Part shown: one piece after another, positions 11,989-24,200 of the stretch
How the letters are laid out: each line of letters starts with the position of its first letter
How positions within the stretch are numbered: position 1 is the stretch's first letter
Assembly: GCF_963576615.1 (NCBI RefSeq)
Contig: NC_088717.1
Span: forward strand, 37,080,802 to 37,144,801
Length of the DNA: 64,000 nt
From: Watersipora subatra
Taxonomy: Eukaryota; Bryozoa; Gymnolaemata; Cheilostomatida; Watersiporidae
Direction of reading: 5' to 3'
Notes under the pieces: generated by a model
What the model saw: only the letters and a program-made list of their open reading frames with translations
Told to the model about the DNA's origin: nothing
Databases searched by the model: none
Made by a program: the position numbers and the translations under genes

Positions 11989-12749
11989 CAGTCAAACATG
12001 GATAACTCGCCAACGAATAGCTTGAACACATGGTTAATTCGACCGGTTTCTTTGGTCCGTTCCCACGTAATGATAAATTGCTATAGATAACTCGAACTCA
12101 ACACTGTTAACTCGAACTGTTTTTTGCCCAACGGCTACCGAAACGGTTGTTATCGCTTTAGAAAATCACTTTATTCCAAGCCATAGAGGTAAACCTCAAC
12201 TTTTCGTAATTCATAAGCGTCGTTATTACCACCATCGGCAAAATATTTTTGTCAACGACTTTTCTAAAGGTTTGGTGAAATTTGATTTATACCAAACATC
12301 CGCTTAACGATCGCCCTTCGGAAGCGAGGTAAAGTGAGGTAATCTTTGCATAAACTTCAAGAAAAATCGGCAAAATTGATTGTGGGTAAAATGCTCAAAA
12401 GAAAAAGATGTCTTTTCTTTTGAGCATTTCAACAACGATCAAGTTTTGCCAATGTCAATCTAAAAAGCGTCCTGGCAATAACATCACCTCAAACAACGAA
12501 CCGCTCTCAAGTGATAGAAAAATCTCTATACTTTTTGATAAAAATGTTTTAAACTTTACATTAGAAGTATTTAATTTGAAACAAGCCATTTGTGCTTTTG
12601 ATTTATATTATAGTTTGTATATGTACATGTATCTACTAATAAATAAGTAAATACATGGACTTGTGACAGTGCTCTGATAACTTGAACGCTCTGATAATTC
12701 GAACACTTTCGCTCGGTCCCGTGAAGTTCGAGTTATCCATGTTTGACTG
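11989..12749. mobile_element. MITE with perfect 21-bp terminal inverted repeats (Tc1/mariner-pogo type)
   Basis: The ends CAGTCAAACATGGATAACTC and its reverse complement flank a 761-bp element with TA on each side. Internally ATAACTCGAACTCAACA-like motifs repeat near both ends, and a long hairpin occurs at about 12390-12430 (AAATGCTCAAAAGAAAAAGA with its complement). No transposase is encoded; the 80-codon frame inside is not one. Confidence 0.9.
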
Positions 12750-12988
12750 TATATTGCTTTATTGGCAATAATTTCATTTCAATTATAAATGTTTTTTCAA
12801 ATTATGCCTTATTATGTTGATAATGTTGATTGGACACGCAAACATAATTTGAATATCCAATTAATATTAATAAAATACAAACAATGTTGTATGTACCATA
12901 CACTTTCTACTACTGACCTCTTCAACATACAAACTAACTAGAATGCAATGTTATATTGGGGCGAATATTTGAGTCAACTCTTGAAGTA

Positions 12989-14386
12989 CCGTAAAACCTG
13001 TATTTGAAAGCCACCTTTATTTGAACGCCATCTCTATTTGAACACCATTATGGGAAACGGGTTCAAAAATATAGCGCCACCCTTTAATTGAACGCCACTT
13101 CTATTTGGACGCCACATCTATTTGACCAATACCATTCTTAATCTTTACGACCTAATAATCGCAAGTGATTAGCAAGAAAGCGTTCACAAAAACGTGCTAA
13201 TAATTACTTGATTACATCAATACAAATTAATTCGTTTGTTGTTTCTGTTCGTATCAAAGTCCGTTTTCTAACTCCAAGTCTTTAGGTTTTTTCGTTAAAA
13301 ATTTTAATCACAACACTCTCATAGCAATTTGTAACTGTATCAGGTTAATAGTAGTTCTTTGTTTAACACAGTCTTGATACTTTGACATATGTGAAAAAAA
13401 GCGCTTCAGCAATTATGATGTTTTGGACGACCTGTGCTAAGCGCGCATTCGGCTAAAAGTAAATCATAATGTTTGCGAAAAGCTTTTCAGATAACAACGC
13501 GTATGTCTTGTTCGGCTTAAAAAATTGTTTAGATGCAAATAGTCAACTAGTTCGGCAATGCAGAAAAAGAGTCCAGGTCAGCGGACATTGTGAAAGGTAA
13601 TGAACAGCTAAAAATGAGGAAATTGTTTCATATGAAAGCAACAATCAGAATGTAATCTGCCGAACAAAGAATGTGAATATTTTTTCAAAAATGTCAATTT
13701 CTGTTCCTGCGTGTATTATAATTATGGTTCGTTTATGTAACTTGTTCTTGAATATATATTTGTAGCATTTGATAGATTATTATAAAACTTATAAATTTGC
13801 AAATCTATTGCATATTATATAATAGCATGATTGCAGTAATCTGAACTCAGCTTACAATGGATCGACGCTCATAACTGTTGTCCTACAGCATATGAAAAAT
13901 CAGTTTTGGCTGCAAACTGTAACAAACATATCGATGAGCACAATAAGATTTATGCAACCTTGTTAATTATAGTTACAATTTAAAATATGCCTTCAAATTT
14001 AAAATGACATAAAAAATGCGAGCAAAGTACAACGCAAGCTATAAGACCCTTGTAGGTTAATTGCAAGCAATAGATATCAACTGGTAGAGACATGTATCAG
14101 CAGCTTCCTTATGCGTATTTATTTAGATATCCACGACAAGTTCGAGGTACGTCGGCAAATTTCTTGTACCCAAAAGGGTTAATGTTGCACCGCCTAAAGG
14201 AGAGTGCAAAATATGGGCGACATTTGATTCGCCCGTGAAAAGATTAAATTCATCTTCTCAACATTTGACATGGTGTTTGAAAAATACAACACCACCCTTT
14301 ATTTGAACGTTCCCTCTAATAAAGCGCCATTTTAAGGGAATGATTAAAAAAGAGAACACTATGGCATTCAAAAAAAGGTTTTACGG
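12989..14386. mobile_element. TA-flanked MITE with CCGTAAAACC ends
   Basis: A 1398-bp element. The left end CCGTAAAACCTGTATTTGAA and the right end GGTTTTACGG are inverted, with TA on both sides. TATTTGAACGCCA-type motifs repeat several times in both terminal regions. There is no transposase frame. A decayed relative lies at 50183-50760. Confidence 0.85.
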
Positions 14387-14389
14387 TAA

Positions 14390-15085
14390 CTGTTAACCTA
14401 AAACTTTTGCAAATACAAATTAAGCATGAAAAATATCCCAATACTAAAAACCCGCATAAAGAAAGCTAATGTAAACTTTAACTAGTCTATGTTAGAGAGG
14501 ATTTACCATGCATCTCTATCAACACTTCTGCCTTGGAAGCTAGACAATGCAAAACCTGTATTTCTTTTGTTGTCTTCCAGGAAAAGTAACAACAAAAGTG
14601 TTCGTATTATTTTGTTATTAGTTTAATCTTTTACATTAACTTTTGCAAAAAGTTTCATGCAATGACTTTGGTTCAGTAGCGAAGTACCTGAAATTTTTGA
14701 TGTTTTCAGTCTGTACCGTGAGTTAGACAAAACACATTCCTGTTTTCATTTTAGATCCTTGAAAGCACGTTTACTTGAAGAAAATCTGAAAATAAATTCA
14801 GGTGACATGCAGACGTTTAAATGTACTTTATTCTCGTAAAGATACAAGTGATAGAAAGAAAATATGGTGTCTAGGAAGTTTCGAACCAAATGGGGCATAA
14901 ACCTTATGTGTTAGTTACTGAACCTACAAATGCAGTACATGCAGAGATTGTGGTAGCAACTCAAATGCATTGGAAAATAAATTTATATTTGTCATAATAT
15001 CCATGGTGTCTGCTGTAGACCAAGAAGATATAACTTAGGCAATAAAGGAAGAGTGTCATATGTAGGTATATAACTCACATGCAAA
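14390..15085. other. intergenic, nothing recognised
   Basis: AT-rich DNA between a MITE and a tandem array. No exon or RNA gene was recognised. Confidence 0.35.
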
Positions 15086-15088
15086 TAT

Positions 15089-15352
15089 AAATGATAGGAT
15101 ATTTAACATCTTCATCGAATATCCCGCTGATAAAGAGATACGAATGATAGGACATTATTTTACCATCCATGGAATAGCATGCTGATACGGAGATATCAGA
15201 TGAGAGGACATTTAATATCTTTATGGAACATCCTGCTGACAGGGAAATATAGATCGCAGGCTATTTAGCATCTTCTTGAAATGTCTTGCTAATGCGGAGG
15301 TATGGATGATAGGACATTAAATATCTTCGTAGAATATCCTACAGATATGGAT
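15089..15352. repeat. degenerate ~54-bp tandem repeat, five copies
   Basis: Five copies of a unit containing GATAGGACATTTAATATCTT and a CCTGCTGATA-like block, starting near 15093, 15146, 15202, 15254 and 15308. The copies have diverged. Confidence 0.75.
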
Positions 15353-15904
15353 GACAGGAAATCACTGATAGTTTATTAGGCAATCCTTGCCTGACAGTTT
15401 TGCAAAGTCCTGTGACCGTGCTAACTTTATTGGGAACTATTGTACATATTGCAGTGTGTGTGAGTCTATTCAGAAAAATTAAACATATTGCATTAAACAT
15501 TAAAGCATTTTAAACATATACCGGTAGCTGGTGTTCATGGAAATGGTAGATTACAGCAATCTATCACATAAACAAGATCTGTCGTACGATCTTGTAGCAT
15601 CGCAGGCTTCTATATTTTTCTCTTTCATTCTGACGAATCACAATTACTACGATATTGTCTTCTACATATAATTTTGGCAACTGTAATATTGTCACAAATA
15701 TGATATTTCAATTGATCAGGTAAGTACTAAACCATAGGTTACTGGGAGCATTAGTCCACATTACTAATGTCGGATCGTAATGTAAAACTAATCTCCTATT
15801 GTTTAATAAGTGAATTAAAACAAGATAAGTTTCATTCAAATTGTGTGCGCTTGAAGAAAACTCGCAAGAGTGGGGTGGGGACAACCCTTAGCTCTAGCTC
15901 TCTG

Positions 15905-16240
15905 CGCTTTAACCAACGCTACAACCTGCCGAACCCAACAAGAGGGAGCTGAAACCAACCCACTTGTGCTCTGCTGAACCCAACAGAGTGCACTGAACCC
16001 AACGCTGCTGACTGTACAACCTGCTGAAACCAACAGAAAGGAGCTGAACCCAACTCACTTCCGTTCTGCTGAAACCCACAGAGTGCGCTGAACCTAACGC
16101 TGCCAAATGTACAACCTGCCGAACCTAACAAGAGAGAGCTGAAACCAACTCACTTGTGCTCTAATGAACTCAACAGAGTGCGCTGAACTCAACGCTGCTG
16201 ACTGTACAACCTGCCGAACCAACAGGAGAGAACCCAACTC
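15905..16240. repeat. ~95-bp tandem repeat, about 3.5 copies
   Basis: The block TACAACCTGCCGAACCCAAC recurs at about 15919, 16013, 16108 and 16203. The unit itself is built from shorter GCTGAACCCAAC-type subunits. The array is open in several minus-strand frames because it lacks stops, not because it is coding. Confidence 0.85.
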
Positions 16241-16249
16241 TTGTAAGGA

Positions 16250-17475
16250 TAATTATTTAATTATCTAATTTAGTTGTAGTAATTTTGTGTGAGCTTGCTG
16301 TTAGTGACGATTATAAACGATATTTCTCCAACAATAACGACTTTATTATAGTAATACTAATCATGCGGCTAATTCAAGAGTCAAACCCAAGCTGAACTGC
16401 CTAAAACTAATGGCAGTATTTATATTACATAAGCGATTGGCCTAAAGATTGACGGTTATCATTCAAACCGACCAATCATATAGTCTTGCTGACTGCCTAG
16501 TTTCTAAGAATTTATTTTCACATACAGAACAATAAAAAATTATTGCTAGACAATGAGCCATTGTAGCGTAACAATCTAAACACTAACAAAAAGCCCAGAA
16601 AATTCTACATATACTGGGTAGCGAACAGTAATTGTAAAAACACAATAAGACATATTTCGATAACGAAAAGGGATAATTACAAAATCTTATCTTGAGAAAA
16701 CGTAGAACAAAAACGGAAACAATATTGTTTAAGTAATCTTAAACCACTAACACTTAATTATAACAGAAACTTAGATTATTTTGGCATGTAACCATGAACA
16801 CAAAAAATGTCTTCCAATGAGTGAACGGTGAAAAATAAATTATACAAGATTGTTCACTGCGTAAAAATCTTAATACACGGCGTCTGTTATCTTTTCTAGG
16901 TCAACTACTGTCTCCGAAGTCCCTTCTTTATATATATCGCCTAAGTCACCTTTTCCTTTTATCGGTCTATTATGCTTTTCTGCGCCAAGTGTCCGAAGCG
17001 CCTTGATGAGCCTGACGTCCATGGGACCGATAGCATCCAAATCAAACAATTCTTTGGAGTTATTCCCCCATGGTCTTTTTCATGGCCACCACGCCTTTCA
17101 TAGAGTTTGTTCTTTAGAATATCTCACTTTATTTTTACGTTTATAACACGCTATCAAGAGAAAATTCATCTGTTCTTAAAATCTTGATGAATAAACAGTA
17201 AAAATGTGGTTTCAATTCGAAACCTGTTAGAGTTTCAGATCAAGTATATAAGTTAAGTTCTGTAAGCATTGGAAAGATTAAATTAAAAAAAATCATTTTA
17301 AATCTAAATTTCGATGCACAGGGTACTTACTCGATACTTACTCGATACTTACTCGACAGTAGTAGTACACTTGTAATTAGCCCCAGAGGCCTTGAAAAAG
17401 TGTCTCAGAAGTACAACATTTGGTTAATACTCTGGTTCACCTAGATTACAGCATTAGGCTGAGTTATGTTTCAGT
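16250..17475. other. intergenic, nothing recognised
   Basis: AT-rich. It contains a short run of ACTTACTCGAT repeats near 17325-17355. No gene was seen. Confidence 0.35.
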
Positions 17476-17479
17476 CTGA

Positions 17480-19300
17480 GATTTAAGTCTTAAGTCTCTA
17501 ACGGTTTTGGGTACGAAACTGTTATGAAAGAGGCGAGTCACGGCATATAATGATGTTGGTTCACTCTGGGCAGCAGCACGTGTGATTATGGCAGTATCCT
17601 TCTGTCAGTAGTAAGCTCATCATAAGCAGAAGCTAGCACATTATGCTTACTTTCATGTGATAGAATCTTTATCAGTAAAGCTACTCTCTGATTTCTTCTT
17701 CTGGATTCAAGTGATTGTAAACCTAGCTTTTCACGGGTGTTGCTGACACTATCTCTACCTTTAAGATTGGCTATAAATCGTTTTGCTCGGTTTTGAATCA
17801 TTTCCAAGTTATTTACTGTCTGTCTGTCACTCGGATCCCATACTGTACAAGCATATTCCAGCACAGGACGACACAAGGCTGTATAAGCAAGTTGTTTAGA
17901 CTGTGATGGTGCATCGTATAGGGTGTGTTTGATGCATCCAAGAACCTTGGAAGCTTTGTTGGTTTTCTCAGTAATGTGTGCATCAAAGCGTAGGTTAGAC
18001 TGTAACGTGACACCAAGATATTTTACAGTATCAACACATGTAAGAGTCCTATCACCCAGTAAATATTGTGGCTGTTGTTGCTCCAAGTTTCCAAATACTA
18101 TCAGTTCACACTTGGTTGAGTTAAAAGGCATTTTCCATTTAGTTGACCAATTATAGACTGCATCAATATCAGCCAGAAAATTTCTTTGGTCTTTTGCAGA
18201 ATTTACTTCTGAGTAAAGCAGTGTATCATCCGCCTACAGACTGACTCAGCACTTCACAGCTGCAGGCAGGTCATTGATATAGATAAGAAACAGGGTGGGT
18301 CCCAGGACAGAGCCCTGCGAGACTCCTGAGGTTACTGGGAGCTGAGAAGATGATGTTCCTCGAAGCACTACAGCTTGGTTGGGGTTTGTTAAAAAATCTT
18401 GAACCCAATTTGCTATTTGGGGATTATGTCCTTAGATTTGTCGTACATGTATTTTAAACATAAGCAGTCGGTGTGGCACCTTATCAAATGCCTTTTTGAA
18501 ATCAAGGGCAACAGCATGGGTACAGGACCGAGTCTCAGCGATCTTAAATAAGTCATGATAAGTAGAGCAGAGCCATACCTGCCAACTCTCACGCTTTGGG
18601 CGTGAGACTCACGCAATCACCCCAAAGAAAAAATGAAAATACGTGAGAAATGCGTGAGATTTTTGCCACAATTTTATATATACTATCATTGATACATCAA
18701 TTGCCCCAAAACCAAATCTCAAGCATTGCCCCACTCTTGGGTTGGCAGGCCTGAGCAGAGCTCTGTCTCACATGAGAAACCTGAGCGGAAACCATGCTGG
18801 CGATTGTGCAGTACTTTATCAAGAGCAGCATTTAGATAGTGGAGAGCAATATGCTCTAGCATTTTACAAGGAATGCTAGTGAGCGAGATTGGTCTATAAT
18901 TTGATGGTTCATCAGTTGGGCCTTTTTTTGTGAATTGGGGTGACATGAGCAGACTTCCACCAATTGAGCAGCTTGCCATTATCAATAGAGACCTGGAATA
19001 TGTGTGATAGACACTGTGCATGTGATAGACAATGTCTGGGGCTATTAGCATCGCACACTTTCTTATATTATCTGGTCCAGGAAATTTATTATTTTTCAAG
19101 TTTTGATGAGTGTTCTTACTCATTTCGCTGTAACTTCCAAAGTTTTTTGTGATACATCCATCAAGGAGAGATCTGAAATCAGCTCGTCTTGGCAGAACTG
19201 CTCGTGAAAAAAAGTTTAAAGTTTCTGCACACATTTTCTCAGCACCAGTGGTGAGACCATTTGGTTATGTTGTAGCTTATTTTGTTGTAAATGAGCTATC
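17480..19300 (-). pseudogene. decayed Jockey/CR1-group reverse transcriptase (non-LTR retrotransposon)
   Basis: Minus-strand reverse transcriptase in broken frames. In order from high to low coordinates: KFPGPDNI, SNYRPISLTSIPCKMLEHI and HGFRSGFSCETEL (before 18752), then after an inserted [36 protein letters not shown], an ADD box, VKYLGVTL and RPVLEYACTVWDP, ending with a frameshifted VTRLFHNSFVPKTVRD tail near 17500. The residue before ADD, normally Tyr or Phe, is a TAG stop (about 18230). Further in-frame stops precede it. No endonuclease domain was recognised, so it is 5'-truncated. The element is dead. Confidence 0.9.
18574..18752. mobile_element. MITE nested in the reverse transcriptase
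   Basis: A 179-bp insertion beginning CATACCTGCCAACTCTCACG and ending GGGTTGGCAGGCCT, giving imperfect inverted ends. It is flanked by a perfect 9-bp direct repeat, GAGCAGAGC, at 18565-18573 and 18753-18761, and interrupts the reverse transcriptase between the GFRSGFS and ALDFKKAFD blocks. Confidence 0.85.
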
Positions 19301-21224
19301 TACCTTCAGTATTAGTATGAGTCCAAATCTCCTTATATATGGATAGTCTTCACTTCAGTTGTGTTTGTCGTTAGGCGCAGAGGACTCTGGTATACAATTA
19401 AATGATGTTGCTTCCTTAGTTGCTAGACATGGAATGAATATAACTATAAAGCTGCTTCTATATAAATGGATAGACTGAATAGGAGTTGTGTTCCTACTAT
19501 AGTGTTTCTATGGACTGAGTAAATAATTCCCAACTCCACAATCAAATGGTAAGAATATTGTACACGTATGCAGCATGTAAGCAATGGTTGTTGATGCATA
19601 CTTGTTTCCGTTAGTGGGAGATAATATATGCTGTAGGAATGTATTGTAACTGCTAAGTTTCCTACCTATTAACTAATCTCTTGACATTTACGTTTGTGGG
19701 AACATTGCTAATATACAGCTATTTCAAAAACATGATTTTCAGCTATAACAGTTATAAATATGGTAAATAAATATGCAAACAGGAATTGTTGATAGAAACC
19801 TACAAGATATTCTTTCAAGAAAAGTCTTCAAAAATGTTGAAACCAGTGCTTTAGGGGTTCACGATCATCCAACTTAGGTCGACACATAATGGCAAATTAA
19901 CACACACTTCTGCTGGGTCAGGAACGGCAAGTCATTAAATATGTCGCTTACTTAGTAGTTCTTGGCATTTCACGGAACGACCGCCAGCTAAAGTTTTATG
20001 CGATACTTTTATGGATTGCGTTAAGACTGTGTAAAAAGTAAAGACACTACAAGGGCAAGGTCATTCGCGAGATTTAATTTACTGGATGTCTGTTTCGAAA
20101 AGGCCGATAATGGAATGCACATAACTCAAGATATTTGTGTAAATAACCCTCGGGATACGCATGTTCTTATAATGGACAACTCGTTGTATACTGCTATAAC
20201 ACGCAGAAAAAGAAAATTGACGGGCACACCTTTGGTACTGTTTTGTAAACGTCGTATTATTCAGTTGGGAGTATATAAAAACTAACACGAATACCATCTG
20301 TATCGCACAAAGGTTGATTCTTCCAAATTAAACTTACCTACCGTAGAAATTGCAAACAACTCATGTCTCTCAATATAGATGTAAAACACTTTTATGTTAT
20401 TTTTATTTGATTTCTATACACAGCTAAACTATCAATAAGTTAACTTGAAAATGTAGCCTACATGTACTGAAGGATGTGCAATGTACTCCAGATTTTCCGT
20501 ATCAGCGTCTGTCTCATCTCTTTTTCCTATATCATTTTATTTTTGCCGATTAAGGCGACATTTCACAGTAAACGTGCAACAGTTATCTAATTCATTCTTC
20601 ACATAACTTCTTCATTGCCATGCCACTATTTGCATCATAGTTTAATCATATTTTGCCAAACAATACTAATTAGTATCAATAGTCATTTGAAAAAACCATA
20701 TTTTGTTGGATGGGACATTATTTTTAATTGGCATGTGAAACTTGCTGAAGCTAAGTAGTACCAAACTATGCACAATCACCCTAAATAGCGAATGATAATA
20801 TATACTTGCTGTTTGCAACAAGAATTCAAACAAATTACTAAATTGCTAAAAGTTTGTGTTACATTCTTTAAGCTATGACTAAAAGTTGCTCATTTTTATT
20901 ACACAAGAAGTCATCGCTGCTTGCTTTTCAATATTTTAAAAATCTGTGTTCCAAAAAGAACATCATGCTACTATTTTTAATTTACCTTTACAGTATAAAA
21001 ACACTGGTTCAAAATCTAACATAATAGCAATAATTGTGGATTTATGGAAATTGTAACGGCCTATTTCCGATGTTTTATCATTTGCTACACACCCGAAAGA
21101 TTGGGGTCACTGGTTCACTCAAAAGGTTTCTGATTTAGCTGTTTTGTTCTTTTAGTTTGTTTATATAAGCATTGAAAAGGTTTTGTCACTGTTTTTTATT
21201 GCTGTTGTATGAACTGTATTTTAG
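19301..21224. other. upstream region of HELQ
   Basis: AT-rich. It should contain, or lie downstream of, the HELQ promoter and first exon. I could not identify a start codon exon whose phase and content are convincing. No other gene was seen. Confidence 0.35.
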
Positions 21225-24200
21225 CCGTTTGAGGAAGGCCTAGTATATTCACCCCGTGTTCGCGAAAGCTTGCTTACATCCACTCCTCGGAATGCTTCTC
21301 ATGCTAATCCATTGGTAGGTGGCAGATGTTTTGATGTTGGTGATATGCACTGGATATTCAACATCAGGTGCTTTCATTTTGTTTCACAAGAATATTTCTT
21401 ATAAACTGCTGCAAAGGGGAGACAATTAGTTTAAAATATATATATATATATATATATATAGTAATTTATTGGCAATAATAGTTTAAATGATAAAACCTAT
21501 CGGTCTGACCTCAATTTTGGTGAACTCGCTCTCTTATTCTGTTAGTATCTTGATAAAGCACAATTTAACTCACCCTATTCTCATCTGAGTTTATTAAGTC
21601 AATCAGATAGCTAGCTATCATACAGTTATTTGATTTCAACTTGTGTCTTTGTTAGTGTTAGGTATTATTGGTACTGGACAACAATGATAAAACCTGTTAT
21701 AATACTACAATTATATTTTTGCAATCCATCATTTTTTTGACGTCATCAATCTGTTCGCTCATGCGCTCGTTCGCGAAATTGCTGCCATATTTGTAGAAAA
21801 CGACAGTCATTCTCTTATTTAATGGTATTTTTTGGTGTGATATTATAATAAACAAATTTCAAACAAAAGCATCGTTCGCCAAAATTAATTGCAGAAGCTT
21901 CGTGTTTTCAATGATAGAATTTGTCTACAAAGATGGCGGACGACGATAGAATGACGTCACGAAAAAATGAAGGATATTAATACTAAATGTTATATATATT
22001 ACAAACTGTTATATATTACAACAGTTGTAATTGCAATACGATTACCTATATAGCATGTGCTATGCGGTAGTAAAGCCAATTGAAAATTGTATTTAAATTA
22101 TAGTCAAGTATTTAACACATGTATAAATTAAATATAGACACTATTCCCTTGATCCTGTAGGTGGTGACGCTAGATTCTTCACCTTCGGTTTTGCCCTGCA
22201 GTTTGAGTGAATCTGATCTTTCTAGTCATTCTGGGACAAACTCCCTTTTCGCTGCTAATTCGTCAACATCTCTTGATGACATACTTGGTGATATACAACG
22301 CCATCGGCCTTCACCTTCCACCAAGAGGCATGTGAGTGTCAGTTACTGGCATCATTAGACTGGCTATTGAGTTCGCAATGATTTGTTATTGATCCGTTAT
22401 TGATGTACTCTTATAGGTTCTAGTAGAGCTATGGATTTTAATAAACAATGAATAATAAACTCTGAATAATACGCTTGCTAATTTGCCAGTTTATGTTCAT
22501 AGCTGCCACCTTTGCGCAGAATCGAGAGCAGCTGTTGTTATCAGTCAACAAATTTCATACTCTTGTTGCTAAGCCTGGTTCTGTAGAGCTCCTTCACTGT
22601 AGTCACTTCTACTTAGATAATTCTGACAAGCTACTTAGTCAACACAATAAAACAGTTCAACATGACTTGGCTTCATTATAATTAATCAACTTTTATGAAA
22701 TGATCATATTGAACACACTGAACATGTTGATCATATTAAACAAATTGATCATAGTGATCATATGTAACATATTGTTCATATTGATTATATTGGATGTATT
22801 GATCATATTGAACACCGATCATACCTATTATATTAAACACAATGACCATATTGAACATATTGGCCACATTGAACTTTTCGATTATACTGAACATATTGAT
22901 CATATTGACTATAGTTGTTGATCATATTGAACACCTTATTATTTCCACATTTTATATCACTTCTTTAACGAGGACATTCTCAAAACGACAATTTGTTTTA
23001 CATCTTCCTAAAGATAGGCAAAACACAATTCTCTTCCCACAAAGCAACTGCTGAAAACATGAGATCTCTCCCTAAACTAAGTTTATTCCTTTTATAACTG
23101 TCTGCTTTTACAACTATAAAGGAACTCTGAAAACAAAGTGCGGTTCAACCTCTTGTTATATATAATTTGCTTGTGGCACTATATCAAAATATTGTTTTCC
23201 AAAATTAACTTTGAACTGTCAAATACTACAGTCTGAAAAAATTAGAAATGTTATCTTTACTATAATAAGGGCCACATTTGTCTGTCCAAAGCCATGCTAA
23301 GAGTGATAGGAGAAAACAATTGCACCGCGTGGAAATCGAACCCAACAATTCAGTTTTTAAGCTAAACGCGCACTGCACCACACCATCACCTTTGCACATC
23401 TGAGAATGATTGTGCAGTTACTTATTACACTGGGGGTATCTCTCAAGGCATACTAGTTATTAATTAAAAGTGTCCTCCATGTGAATTGAGAAACATAAAA
23501 AAAAGATACAAAATTCTATTAATTATTTATAAATTTTTTCTTTTTGACTGCATGAAGTTTTACACAAGTATTTGCATTCTTCCAGCTGAGGCAAGTACAA
23601 GTGGTTAAATAAGTAAAAAGACTTTTTATTATAAGTGGTTTGCACCCCTTACGTGCGTTACTAAAATTAATATCTCTATTTATACACTCAGGGAAATGCG
23701 ACTGATGCCTTCACCACTGGAACAGACTCCATGTTTGATGATCTGATAAAATCTTCTGGGAAGAAAACAGTGAGAAGATCACCAGATGTTACAGCCACTT
23801 CGCAGACACCCAAGTCTACAAAGTTTGGTAATTCATTTCCTTTTTCTCTACTGTTGTGTCTTAGACATGTAATCGAGATGACCATCCGTGATTGCTCCTG
23901 AGATATTTTGCCAAACCCCGTGTTATTGCTGCTTCTGCGTTAACAAACAAGGAGAAAATTTGTACTACAATGGTGTGCGAAATAAACAGGACAACTTTGT
24001 TGGAAATCTTTACCACTTTGTTGGAAAACTTTACCACTTTGTTGGACAACTAAAATTCTCATTTAAAAAAAGGCTACTCATTGTGAATTTAGTCAATAGT
24101 CCTAAATTATATATATGTAGTTCATTTTCATTTTGGCCTGATTTCAAATATGTAAACCAAGCAGCTGTAAAATTATGTTTTTGAATGATTATGTAGGCTA

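Noticed and set aside
15836..16131. Three overlapping minus-strand frames of 65 to 70 codons rich in Gly, Phe, Ser and Trp-Val-Gln
   Set aside because: They are the three frames of the ~95-bp tandem array, which simply lacks stop codons.
22475..22681. 68-codon frame between two HELQ exons
   Set aside because: The flanking exons are both phase 0 and join without it, there is no clear donor, and it has no similarity to HELQ.
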